A DNA stretch of 35,555 nt from a virus, in the IMG/VR virus record IMGVR_UViG_3300020060_000158, positions 1 to 35,555 of that record; one strand, written 5' to 3'. A program made the translations under genes and the position numbers. The number at the start of each line of letters is the position of its first letter. Within the stretch, counting starts at the first letter, position 1. The notes below the pieces were generated by a model. The model was not told the origin of the DNA. It did not search any database and saw nothing but the letters and a program-made list of their open reading frames with translations. Shown here in pieces: positions 23,582 to 30,447 of the stretch.

Positions 23582-23680
23582 GGCGTAAATATAATAAACT
23601 GAAAATTTATTCCAATTCTGGTTTTCCGTATTAATTTGATATCAATATAGCGTAAGTTAGTCAAATCAAATATTAACAAT
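23582..23680. promoter_or_regulatory. Divergent intergenic region with palindrome
   Basis: A 99-bp AT-rich gap between the leftward lipoprotein and the rightward HTH gene. It holds the perfect palindrome TTGATATCAA (23636-23645) and a facing TTTGA/TCAAA pair, possible operator elements. No exact consensus promoter is recognised in either direction. Confidence 0.3.
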
Positions 23681-23884
23681 ATGGAAGAACTACTAATTAA
23701 ATACCTATGTGAAGGCAGGACACAGCCAGAAATAGCTGAATTATTTAAGGAATCCGGGATTAAGCCGAATTCCTTAAGTTCAATAGAAAAGATGATAAAG
23801 AGATTAAAGGAGAAGCACGGAGCAAGAACGAGCTTTCACCTCGGTGTTATATTGTCTAAAGGAAAGGTCAGGAAGGTTTCTTAA
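23681..23884 (+). CDS. LuxR-type HTH regulator, small
   Basis: 67-aa protein consisting of a GerE/LuxR-type helix-turn-helix: LIKYLCEGRTQPEIAELFKE, then NSLSSIEKMIKRLKEKHGAR and TSFHLGVIL. In full-length response regulators this fold is the DNA-binding C terminus; here it is free-standing. It lies between early and late modules, oriented toward and overlapping (17 nt) the end of the leftward early gene. It could be the regulator switching early to late or controlling the neighbouring lipoprotein. Role inferred. Confidence 0.65.
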   Translation: MEELLIKYLCEGRTQPEIAELFKESGIKPNSLSSIEKMIKRLKEKHGARTSFHLGVILSKGKVRKVS

Positions 23885-24473
23885 CCCAGTCTGTCAAATT
23901 GCCCGTTCGGTCTTTAACCGCCACAAGCCCTAAGGAACTCAGATGACGCCAATAGTCCGGCAGCTCCGCTATTTGCAATTTTTTAGCGTGTTCAACAGAG
24001 TAATAATTCGGATGCTTGCTTTTTAGAGGGTTGGTGTGTTCCCGAAGCACCAAATTGTAGTTCTTAACGAAATTTTGCACACTGTGTTTGCCCCTGATCA
24101 GGAAGTCTTCGGATTTAAAGTAACTGTCCAAAATATCTTTGGTGACTTTTACCTTTTCGATCTGCTTACCGTCAATGCCGTTTGCCACATATTTCAGTCC
24201 GGCGTTATATTCCATGTACTTTTCGCAGAACATGGAAATTTTCTTATTCTTTGGCACCTCAGGTGTAGGCGTCAAACCGAAAGCCCGAAAGTTCTGGAGA
24301 TTTTCTTCAAGCCTGACTGTTGGCAAGGCCCTGACGATCTTGTTAAATTTTTCTTCGCTTAACGGGTATTTAATCGGCAATAAAAGGGCACTTAAAAGAC
24401 CATTTGTGTATTGCACGATCATTTCTTCGGGTAAGCTTGAACTGCTCAGTTCATAGTTGTTAATCTTTGTCAT
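23868..24473 (-). CDS. Early-region protein, unknown (201 aa)
   Basis: 201-aa protein without a recognised family. Residues 15-75 are helical with hydrophobic patches (GLLSALLLPIKYPLSEEKFN). Residues about 85-140 are basic (GKQIEKVKVTKDILDSYFKS), and the C terminus (HAKKLQIAELPDYWRHLSSL, GLVAVKDRTG) could be a winged-helix-like unit. Last of the GemA-like gene group, with a 4-nt overlap to it. In Mu the gene after gemA is the middle activator mor; whether this is a functional counterpart cannot be told from sequence. Confidence 0.6.
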   Translation of the reverse strand: MTKINNYELSSSSLPEEMIVQYTNGLLSALLLPIKYPLSEEKFNKIVRALPTVRLEENLQNFRAFGLTPTPEVPKNKKISMFCEKYMEYNAGLKYVANGIDGKQIEKVKVTKDILDSYFKSEDFLIRGKHSVQNFVKNYNLVLREHTNPLKSKHPNYYSVEHAKKLQIAELPDYWRHLSSLGLVAVKDRTGNLTDWVKKPS

Positions 24474-24886
24474 TTGTTTAAGTCTCTATAGTAATCTGCA
24501 TAGACCCTTTGTTCAAAAATGGTCACTAATAAATCGTATTCGCCAGCAGTGTGATGCATAAACCCCTTTTTAAATTTCTGCTTTTTGCACCATTCGTCCA
24601 GTTCCTTTATAGCTGTTTTCATATCGCCACCGCCCCAATGCATTGTTAAAGCCAGTCTGATCATTTTTTTTCTTTGCAAATCACCTGGCTTTTTTACAAA
24701 TTTCTTATTGCTCGATTTGTTCAATGTTTTTAGCCTGTTCAATAATGTGCTATATGCGATATCGCTGAGAGAACTTAAACTATCTGTTCGGCCTTTGGTA
24801 AAATCTAGCACTACAGCTTTATAGTCAAGGCCGTTCTCATTACAAATCGCAAAAAGGTCGTCGTATTTACCTTTCTTCTTTACCAT
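24470..24886 (-). CDS. GemA-like protein (Mu gp16 / DUF1018 type)
   Basis: 138-aa protein whose C-terminal 80 residues (KKMIRLALTMHWGGGDMKTA, IKELDEWCKKQ, LTVxxE-like HHTAGEYDLLVTIFEQ) follow the pattern of the Mu GemA/gp16 family: a short helix pair after 'IHxAxxxLGL' and then a conserved helix near the end. GemA modulates host gene expression and DNA gyrase effects in Mu. An exceptional Shine-Dalgarno AGGAGGG occurs 6 nt before the ATG, but it also encodes Arg-Arg-Ala in the preceding gene. Similarity is pattern-level only. Confidence 0.55.
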   Translation of the reverse strand: MVKKKGKYDDLFAICNENGLDYKAVVLDFTKGRTDSLSSLSDIAYSTLLNRLKTLNKSSNKKFVKKPGDLQRKKMIRLALTMHWGGGDMKTAIKELDEWCKKQKFKKGFMHHTAGEYDLLVTIFEQRVYADYYRDLNK

Positions 24887-25157
24887 TTCTAGCCCTCCTG
24901 AAATTTCTAAGCCTGTACTTTAAAACCCAACTTTTATTATTGTTGATGCACATCAGGGGTTTATTCTTATACATATTCCTGATATTTTTAGACGGAATTA
25001 CATGCCTGTTTATGTGAAATTGATACCAGTTTGTTATAATTACTTTCGTCGCAATAAATGCGACAGAGCCCAAACCAAGCGCAATAGTAATGACGACTAG
25101 GGCGACGATGAACAGCCATGTTACTGCCCATCCTATAGGATAATATATTTGTTCCAT
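24867..25157 (-). CDS. Membrane protein, unknown
   Basis: 96-aa protein from the ATG at 25157, with a hydrophobic region at about residues 8-39 (GWAVTWLFIVALVVITIALG, then LGSVAFIATKVII) forming one long or two short membrane helices. The C-terminal 45 residues are very basic (WVLKYRLRNFRRARNGKEER), likely cytoplasmic. An in-frame start at 25181 overlaps the preceding gene and is less likely. Overlaps the GemA-like gene by 20 nt. Function unknown. Confidence 0.6.
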   Translation of the reverse strand: MEQIYYPIGWAVTWLFIVALVVITIALGLGSVAFIATKVIITNWYQFHINRHVIPSKNIRNMYKNKPLMCINNNKSWVLKYRLRNFRRARNGKEER

Positions 25158-25159
25158 GA

Positions 25160-25687
25160 TCAATACCTTAAGTTTGTCCAATGGATTATTACCCCGGCAA
25201 AATCTGTGTCGAAATAGGCTGAAAATTCATGAAGGCTCGTGAATCCATCATTTTTGGCAAGTTTTTCCACTTCGTAAACCGCAAGCTGCCGATCATCAAC
25301 ATATACAGACCATTGCTTTTTATACCACTTTATCCGTATCGCCTGAACACTAATAACTTTCATTATCGGTGCAAACTGAAAATACAAAGGGCTTCTATTG
25401 TGTATGGCTGGGTGAATTAAATCACCTGATTTCCATTGTTTGGCAGCGATATCCCCCGACTTCGTTACCCGAGGGTTTCTTATGGTATGTAACTTCGGGT
25501 CAACCGGCTCATGCCACATATCGCCGGTGCCATCCCAAAATTTCCCAAACTTGTCTTTATATGCCTGTTGATAAATTAGATATTCTTGCGATGGCCTTTC
25601 GGGTGCCATTTGGTAAATACTTTCCCAAATCTTTTCGATGAATAGCGTGGGTTGTCCGTTTATTACTTGTGAAAATCCTAGTATCAT
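25160..25687 (-). CDS. ASCH/PUA-like protein
   Basis: 175-aa protein with the layout of ASCH-type domains found in Bacteroidota phages: KLHTIRNPRV, then a basic strand KQWKSGDLIH, a beta segment around FQFAPIMKVISVQAIRIKW, and a C-terminal LAKNDGFTSLHEFSAYFDTD and GVIIHWTNLRY. ASCH/PUA folds bind RNA or modified nucleotides, and a link to DNA/RNA modification is likely in a phage that also carries a cytosine methyltransferase. The role is inferred. Confidence 0.6.
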   Translation of the reverse strand: MILGFSQVINGQPTLFIEKIWESIYQMAPERPSQEYLIYQQAYKDKFGKFWDGTGDMWHEPVDPKLHTIRNPRVTKSGDIAAKQWKSGDLIHPAIHNRSPLYFQFAPIMKVISVQAIRIKWYKKQWSVYVDDRQLAVYEVEKLAKNDGFTSLHEFSAYFDTDFAGVIIHWTNLRY

Positions 25688-25691
25688 AATG

Positions 25692-25997
25692 TTAGTGGTA
25701 AGGTTGTTCTTTTTGTCTTAAATATTCTTGATGTCTTTCGTATAGATCATCACTCATTTGCTGTTTTAAAAGGTCAGTTGCCGCTTTGAGCCTTACTTCA
25801 AAGGGCGCTACCAGTTCAATAAATAGCTCCTTTTCCAGTTCCTCGCCGAAACTTGGAATGTCGTTGCAAAGTTCCTGATCCACACCGGTGCTGATGCTGT
25901 AAAAGCCATTTTTTTCAGTGTATATGATCATTCCGAATTGCTCATTGAAAGCGAAGTATTGCCGCTTATCAGGGTTTTTATAGTATTTAAATTTCAT
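25692..25997 (-). CDS. Small early protein, unknown
   Basis: 101-aa protein from the ATG at 25997 (KFKYYKNPDKRQYFAFNEQ). A start 90 nt upstream at 26087 lies entirely inside the DUF1643 gene and is not preferred. N-terminal beta-like segment (FGMIIYTEKNGFYSISTG), then an acidic helix (GEELEKELFIELVAPFEVRL) and a polar tail. No family recognised. Confidence 0.55.
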   Translation of the reverse strand: MKFKYYKNPDKRQYFAFNEQFGMIIYTEKNGFYSISTGVDQELCNDIPSFGEELEKELFIELVAPFEVRLKAATDLLKQQMSDDLYERHQEYLRQKEQPYH

Positions 25998-26523
25998 ATA
26001 ATATTGGTTTAAGAGATTTAAGCAGATATAAGGGGTGCTTGGGGATACCGTCAATACTAAGTTCAAGGCAGTGGACAGGCTTTCCAAATGACCTGATGGC
26101 TTGCAACTGCTTTTCTGTTGAGAGCTTCTTTATAATCGGATAATTGCCCCAAGCGCATATTATTAGATCAGCTTTCCTGACCGCGGCTATAATGTGGCAG
26201 ACATTATCACGGCCAATTGGATCGTCTGTTACAAATAGTCCTTCAGGGTTGCTATCCATCCACCCGAAAAGATTGACAACATTCAACTCGCCATATCCCC
26301 AATCATTTGCGTAAGTGATGCACCTTATGATTGTAGGATCATTTTCCCACGCATCTGCGGTACTTGGATTTAGCATAATAAAAAGTAAAGTTGGTTTATT
26401 GCTGTCCCATCGCCTTGTTAACGAATACCTGTATCTTCCGCAAAGCGAAATCACTGCTGTCGATTTGGTTTCAAACTGAGAGAACAATGATTTATAATTA
26501 ATTTTAAGGTCTGATATTTTCAT
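25987..26523 (-). CDS. DUF1643 family protein
   Basis: 178-aa protein with the family signature LLFIMLNPSTADAWENDPTI, RCITYANDWGYGELNVVNLF, DDPIGRDNVCHIIAAVRKAD, ICAWGN and the closing GIPKHPLYLLKS. The fold is related to Rossmann-like nucleotide-binding folds; the biochemical role is unproven, and it often lies near DNA-modification and nucleotide genes in phages. ATG 26523 chosen; a TTG at 26547 would overlap the MTase. It follows the cytosine methyltransferase after 7 nt. Confidence 0.8.
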   Translation of the reverse strand: MKISDLKINYKSLFSQFETKSTAVISLCGRYRYSLTRRWDSNKPTLLFIMLNPSTADAWENDPTIIRCITYANDWGYGELNVVNLFGWMDSNPEGLFVTDDPIGRDNVCHIIAAVRKADLIICAWGNYPIIKKLSTEKQLQAIRSFGKPVHCLELSIDGIPKHPLYLLKSLKPILYEI

Positions 26524-26530
26524 AATTTGA

Positions 26531-27919
26531 TTATAAAAAAGGTTCAATAATTCTTTCCTGTATTGCTTCCATTACCGGCGGCGTGACCGCGTTGCCGCAT
26601 TGTTTAACCTGCTGTTTCTGAGTTCCAAGCACGATATAATCTTTATCGAATGCCATTCCTAACTTAACCTCGTGTGCTTTTAATGTCCGGTAGTAACAAT
26701 CCTCAACTTCCGGCGCTTTGTCAATAAATAAACCATGACGGTGAACGGTAGTAAAAGAGCCGGTTGGATCAACAATTGCACTCGATACGTCAGAACCTCC
26801 ATTGTAGTAAGCAATAAATGACTTGTAATTGTCTGCTGTTAAAATACCATGATGATGGGCACCGGCGGTAATTGTGGATATTGGCTTATCGAAAACCGGC
26901 AAACACCCGCCTTTACTTGTAAGCTCTAAAATCATCGGTGTAAGCAAGCTCATTGTCTGCCGTGTACATTGGGTTTGAAATGGATCAACAGCCCGACCGA
27001 CATTGTTGCCGTTTGAACTGTTCGCCGTTTGCAGTATTAGCGGATATTGGTATGTAGGCTGGCCATCAACCCAAAACTTTTCACGGCCTTTTTTAACCCT
27101 TCTCAGGGTGTTTTCTGACAATTTAATATCTCCTATACGTCTGCCTTTTATAGACCAGTCGACACAGTTAAATGCAGCGTGGTGATATGGTTCTACAACC
27201 GTACCGTCAACCGGACAGCGGTATAGATATCCCGTGTTATATTTCCAAGACTTCTGCCCGGGCTTAAACCATTGGAAAGCCTCGATATCCTTTTTACATT
27301 TTGGGCAATGTGCTTTCGGTGTAAATTCTAAATTCGGGGCTTTGTTCCCTTTCTTCCAGAAAACAACATACATTCTATCCCTGCTTTGTGGGCATGGCGG
27401 GAAATGCATACTATTCAGGAAAATGCACTTGTGACTATATCCTAAATTATGCATTGCAATTAACCAAGTGTCAAAAAGCCGCCAGTTACGTGCCTGAACT
27501 ACATTTTCGACAGTGATGCCGTTGTAATTGTGGTATTCTGCAAACCTTACAACATCCCACATCGTCGCTCGGCTTCTTTCTTCTGAGGCGTCCAGTTTAA
27601 TGCCGGTAAATATATCAAACTGATTAGTCGGCTTTTTCTTGCCGTTTCCGTACCCTTGTTCAACACATTCCGGTGATGTGATTAGCATGTCAGTTGTAGG
27701 GTAGCGCCTAGGATCACATGCAGAAATATCAGTACATGCATGTAATGTGTTTGGAAAGTTTGTATTGTGCGTTTCACAAGCTAAAGGCCAGTGATTCATA
27801 GCCAATGTGATTTCCAGACCCCCGCCAAGCTTTTCAGAAAGTCTACGGACACCCTGACTGCTGCCGCCTGATCCGCAAAATTGATCTGTGTAGGTTAAGT
27901 AAGATTTCTTTTTAGGCAT
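26531..27919 (-). CDS. C5 cytosine DNA methyltransferase
   Basis: 462-aa m5C methyltransferase. Seen: motif I DQFCGSGGSSQG (residues 12-23), motif IV as TSPECVEQG (Cys85 as catalytic nucleophile, with Glu in place of the usual Pro), motif VI TVENV (Glu138), motif VIII QSRDR (178-182), and motif X CGNAVTPP (441-448). In the target recognition part there is a Cys-rich element (HCPKCKK at 204-210 and RCPVDG at 234-239), perhaps a zinc ribbon. It methylates cytosine, probably to protect phage DNA from host restriction. No restriction enzyme or MTase partner is beside it. ATG 27919 is chosen over a TTG at 27925. Confidence 0.85.
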   Translation of the reverse strand: MPKKKSYLTYTDQFCGSGGSSQGVRRLSEKLGGGLEITLAMNHWPLACETHNTNFPNTLHACTDISACDPRRYPTTDMLITSPECVEQGYGNGKKKPTNQFDIFTGIKLDASEERSRATMWDVVRFAEYHNYNGITVENVVQARNWRLFDTWLIAMHNLGYSHKCIFLNSMHFPPCPQSRDRMYVVFWKKGNKAPNLEFTPKAHCPKCKKDIEAFQWFKPGQKSWKYNTGYLYRCPVDGTVVEPYHHAAFNCVDWSIKGRRIGDIKLSENTLRRVKKGREKFWVDGQPTYQYPLILQTANSSNGNNVGRAVDPFQTQCTRQTMSLLTPMILELTSKGGCLPVFDKPISTITAGAHHHGILTADNYKSFIAYYNGGSDVSSAIVDPTGSFTTVHRHGLFIDKAPEVEDCYYRTLKAHEVKLGMAFDKDYIVLGTQKQQVKQCGNAVTPPVMEAIQERIIEPFL

Positions 27920-28031
27920 GATCAACGTAGAATGTATACATGAGTAGTAAACCGCCTATTGCACCCATGATCATTAAGAAGATCACTATTGCATCATACT
28001 TTTTGGGGATTTGAGGTAGAGATTTGTTCAT
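27912..28031 (-). CDS. Micro-membrane protein, 39 aa
   Basis: Short ORF starting ATG AAC AAA TCT with the product MNKSLPQIPKKYDAIVIFLM, continuing IMGAIGGLLLMYTFYVDHA. It has one strong hydrophobic helix at about residues 14-34. Its start overlaps the stop of the preceding micro-gene in an ATGA, and its stop overlaps the start of the methyltransferase. No family is recognised; translation is supported by tight overlaps on both sides and by membrane character. Confidence 0.6.
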   Translation of the reverse strand: MNKSLPQIPKKYDAIVIFLMIMGAIGGLLLMYTFYVDHA

Positions 28032-28156
28032 TTTGCTGATGTTGGTTTGATGAACACATGATTAATAAGTTTGCCCAACAGTATCGTTGAACCTCCTAAT
28101 CCTGCCAATAGCCATACTATTGACAGGATCACTACTAAAACCTTTACTGTTTTCAT
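28028..28156 (-). CDS. Micro-membrane protein, 42 aa
   Basis: ORF with product MKTVKVLVVILSIVWLLAGL, then GGSTILLGKLINHVFIKPTS and AK, stop TGA. A single transmembrane helix spans about residues 5-28. Its ATG overlaps the TGA of the upstream micro-gene (ATGA), and its TGA overlaps the ATG of the next one (ATGA), a chain of translational coupling. Confidence 0.6.
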   Translation of the reverse strand: MKTVKVLVVILSIVWLLAGLGGSTILLGKLINHVFIKPTSAK

Positions 28157-28257
28157 TTTAAACAGATTTTAAAGCCCATATAAACGGCTGTCCAGAAAAG
28201 GATCAGGGCGACTGCTATTAAGACCCATGTTAATATTCTTACTTGTTCGCTAGTCAT
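28153..28257 (-). CDS. Micro-membrane protein, 34 aa
   Basis: ORF of 34 codons, MTSEQVRILTWVLIAVALIL then FWTAVYMGFKICLK. One hydrophobic helix at about residues 8-28. The ATG begins 5 bases before the TAG of the DUF4406 gene (8-nt overlap), and the gene ends in TGA overlapping the next ATG. First of three consecutive membrane micro-genes. Confidence 0.6.
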   Translation of the reverse strand: MTSEQVRILTWVLIAVALILFWTAVYMGFKICLK

Positions 28258-28669
28258 GATTCTCACAGTTTAGAACATTTATTCCGAGTTTATCAGCCAA
28301 GTCTTTTTCCAATATGGCCCCTTTGCTATCTTTCCAGTCATCCAACAGATAAATGTAATCGGCAGCAGGAAGGAGGGTAAAGCATATCGACATCGCAATT
28401 TTCCAATCTTCGTCTGGTTGGATAAAATCGCAAGGATTAATAACAAAGTATCCCTTGTTCAACAACTTGGTTTTTGCTTGTTGGAATTTATCGAATACCT
28501 CTTTGTATGGCAATCCTGTGACTTTGCCCGCGATATATACAAACTTAAAGTCACTGCCATTTTCTGACTTGACGGCTTTCAATCTGGTTAAAAGATGGGA
28601 CGTACCCTGAGAAACCGTAACAAAAAGCAGGTTCATTGTCCTATTTAAGGCATTATGCGTATTGATCAT
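28250..28669 (-). CDS. DUF4406-like protein (nucleoside 2-deoxyribosyltransferase-like)
   Basis: 139 aa from ATG 28669 (GTG at 28678 is the alternative). The core FKFVYIAGKVTGLPYKEVFD, KGYFVINPCDFI, DEDWKIAMSICFTLLPAADY and IYLLDDWKDSKGAILEKDLA reproduces the DUF4406 family, which is a Rossmann-like fold related to nucleoside 2-deoxyribosyltransferases. A role in nucleotide metabolism is plausible but unproven. The first 30 residues are less conserved. Its stop overlaps the first micro-membrane gene. Confidence 0.75.
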   Translation of the reverse strand: MINTHNALNRTMNLLFVTVSQGTSHLLTRLKAVKSENGSDFKFVYIAGKVTGLPYKEVFDKFQQAKTKLLNKGYFVINPCDFIQPDEDWKIAMSICFTLLPAADYIYLLDDWKDSKGAILEKDLADKLGINVLNCENHD

Positions 28670-28670
28670 G

Positions 28671-28904
28671 TTATTCACTTATTGATTCTACCTTATGTTT
28701 GAGTTCTCTAATTGGCTGATTGATTCGAACGATCGGGGTGTCTGAATAAAAAACACTGTGTCCGCGTTGCAAGTACTCTGGCTGTAGCACATACTTACCG
28801 CACCACACGGATGCCTGAAACGGCTCGCATCCTATTACTTGGCCGTCGTCATCAACTTCCCATTCCAGAAAGTCCTGACCGTTATCTTCAAATCGAATCT
28901 TCAT
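28671..28904 (-). CDS. Small early protein, unknown
   Basis: 77-aa acidic protein, beta-rich: RFEDNGQDFLEWEVDDDGQV, GCEPFQASVWCGKYVL, then SDTPIVRINQPIRELKHKVE. No family recognised. Starts 3 nt after the DUF3164 gene ends and ends 1 nt before the DUF4406 ATG. Confidence 0.6.
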   Translation of the reverse strand: MKIRFEDNGQDFLEWEVDDDGQVIGCEPFQASVWCGKYVLQPEYLQRGHSVFYSDTPIVRINQPIRELKHKVESISE

Positions 28905-28907
28905 AGC

Positions 28908-29558
28908 CTATCCCTCAACTTCTATATCCACAAAATTTAGTTGTACAGCTTGGTACTCTCCTTTACCATCCCTAACCCAGATTTGGTGATAAGCCTTGGT
29001 GTACATCTTGCTAATGCTTTTATCAATATGTACCATAGCCTTTTCCCAGTGTTTGTTTTTAGATCGGCTAGCGTGCTTTCTAAGTGTTAAGATTTTTTTA
29101 TAATCTAGTTTGCCGCCACTTGTCTCGAATGCCGCTTGTACCAGATCAGTGATAAAAGTGTCCTGAGAATCAATAGTGTATTGTGCAAACATTTCGTCCA
29201 ATTCGGCTTTAGCCAGGTTAATGAAGTTTTCATCAAGGCTGATCCGCTCACCAATTTTAACCACCAGTTTGATCGATTTATCAAAGTTGTACAACGTGAC
29301 ATTTCCAACGTTCTTCCCGATTTTGCCATCGTTTTCGATTAGGAAATCTTGGTATAGTTCTTCGGCAGTCTTTTCTAAAGCCGATTTAAATGCGACTAAA
29401 TTGGCGTTTAAAGCAATGGCTTTTTTAGCCTGATCCGCTAAGGATCGTTCACGTTTGCGTTCTGAAGGCGTGATCCTTTTTACTGGTATTCTCATACCTG
29501 ACTCGTCTGCCCACATTATGTCTGTCGGTTTCTGCTGATTGAATGTTAGTGCTCTCAT
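28908..29558 (-). CDS. DUF3164 family protein
   Basis: 216-aa protein of the DUF3164 type, a standard component of the early region of Mu-like phages and related prophages. The conserved section is VTLYNFDKSIKLVVKIGERI, SLDENFINLAKAELDEMFA, then GGKLDYKKILTLRKHA and a C-terminal beta hairpin (YHQIWVRDGKGEYQAVQLNF). The function is not established. Leading helix RERSLADQAKKAIALNAN. Starts after a micro-membrane gene. Confidence 0.8.
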   Translation of the reverse strand: MRALTFNQQKPTDIMWADESGMRIPVKRITPSERKRERSLADQAKKAIALNANLVAFKSALEKTAEELYQDFLIENDGKIGKNVGNVTLYNFDKSIKLVVKIGERISLDENFINLAKAELDEMFAQYTIDSQDTFITDLVQAAFETSGGKLDYKKILTLRKHASRSKNKHWEKAMVHIDKSISKMYTKAYHQIWVRDGKGEYQAVQLNFVDIEVEG

Positions 29559-29561
29559 TTC

Positions 29562-29660
29562 TTATGATTCTTTGATAATTGCTATGACAATAAGTACCAA
29601 GGCGATGCCTTCTAGTACGACCAATATTTTTACTGCTGTGTTGAATATTTTATTTCCCAT
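29562..29660 (-). CDS. Micro-membrane protein, 32 aa
   Basis: 32 codons: MGNKIFNTAVKILVVLEGIA, then LVLIVIAIIKES. One hydrophobic helix, about residues 8-29. Its ATG lies inside the last codons of the preceding gene (11-nt overlap), and its TAA ends 3 nt before the DUF3164 start. Fourth gene of this kind in the early region. Confidence 0.55.
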   Translation of the reverse strand: MGNKIFNTAVKILVVLEGIALVLIVIAIIKES

Positions 29661-29850
29661 CTTTATTAAGGTTTTCTAGTTGATCTTGGAATATTTTTTG
29701 TTTTTTAAGTAGCACTTCAGAGAGTTTACGCCATAAAATGGTTTCGATGCTTTGAATGCTTTGGTTGTTTGTTGTTTCGGCCTGTACAGCAACGATAAGT
29801 TCCATTATCAGCTCGTATGCCATGTCTAATTTTTCAAGTTCTTTATCCAT
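29650..29850 (-). CDS. Small helical early protein, unknown
   Basis: 66-aa, all-helical, acidic/basic mixed (KLDMAYELIMELIVAVQAET, LWRKLSEVLLKKQKIFQDQL), predicted coiled coil. Overlaps the preceding gene by 8 nt and the following micro-gene by 11 nt. No family recognised. Confidence 0.6.
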   Translation of the reverse strand: MDKELEKLDMAYELIMELIVAVQAETTNNQSIQSIETILWRKLSEVLLKKQKIFQDQLENLNKDGK

Positions 29851-30160
29851 ATTGTTTGTTTATTTGAGTACTGATTTGCGTTGCTGTGTTGAGTTCGTAT
29901 ACGTAGGTATTAAAGGGGATTGAACCTTCGTTCTGAGCGAGCCACTCTTCAAATTTTAAACTATCCTCCTCGTCCAATGTGATGTGATAGTCTCGTGGAT
30001 GCCTAGATATTAGCTTCTTCCTGATCTGTTCACTGATTCTGAACATTGCGAGATCAAGAATCTTTTCCATCCTATTGCTATAAGGATTTGCTTTGAGTAG
30101 GTATACTATGAGGTTGTATAGCCCTTCTGCTTCGTCTCTGGTTTTCATTTTTATGCGCAT
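29843..30160 (-). CDS. Early protein, unknown (105 aa)
   Basis: 105-aa, helical N terminus (DEAEGLYNLIVYLLKANPYS, RMEKILDLAMFRISEQIRKK), followed by an acidic section and a polar end. Overlaps the DnaA-like gene by 10 nt and the next gene by 8 nt. No family recognised. Confidence 0.6.
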   Translation of the reverse strand: MRIKMKTRDEAEGLYNLIVYLLKANPYSNRMEKILDLAMFRISEQIRKKLISRHPRDYHITLDEEDSLKFEEWLAQNEGSIPFNTYVYELNTATQISTQINKQYG

Positions 30161-30447
30161 AGTGCCTCCAATTCCCTTTTTATCTTAGTTAGCCTTATTG
30201 CGAATATTTCATCTTCCTGCTTTACCAGTTGCTTGCATCTTCTTTCACCGAAATAGATGGTCGTTATGTCACGGTTCAACATATATGCGATCCTGCAATA
30301 CGAGTATTTCTTATCGATCAGAAGTTTAATGGCGATGAATCTTGCGTGTGCGTATACTGGCCGTCTTGATTCTGTTTTGATGTCATTAATGTCCAATGCC
30401 TTGCAAATGGCATTAATGATTTGATGGTGTATTTCTTGGTTACACAT
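30151..30447 (-). CDS. DnaA domain IV-like DNA-binding protein
   Basis: 98-aa protein. Residues about 28-75 (RPVYAHARFIAIKLLIDKKY, SYCRIAYMLNRDITTIYFGE, RRCKQL) resemble the C-terminal DnaA domain, in which RDHTTVLHA is the origin-binding signature; here the corresponding stretch is RDITTIYFG. No AAA+ part is present. It could bind phage DNA, for instance near the ends or a replication site, or compete with host DnaA. Placed between the ATPase genes and the unknown early genes. Confidence 0.65.
   Translation of the reverse strand: MCNQEIHHQIINAICKALDINDIKTESRRPVYAHARFIAIKLLIDKKYSYCRIAYMLNRDITTIYFGERRCKQLVKQEDEIFAIRLTKIKRELEALCA

Noticed and set aside
24886-24899. AGGAGGG as an engineered-looking Shine-Dalgarno
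   Set aside because: It is also the codons Arg-Arg-Ala of the overlapping gene, so its presence may be coincidence; no regulatory claim is made.
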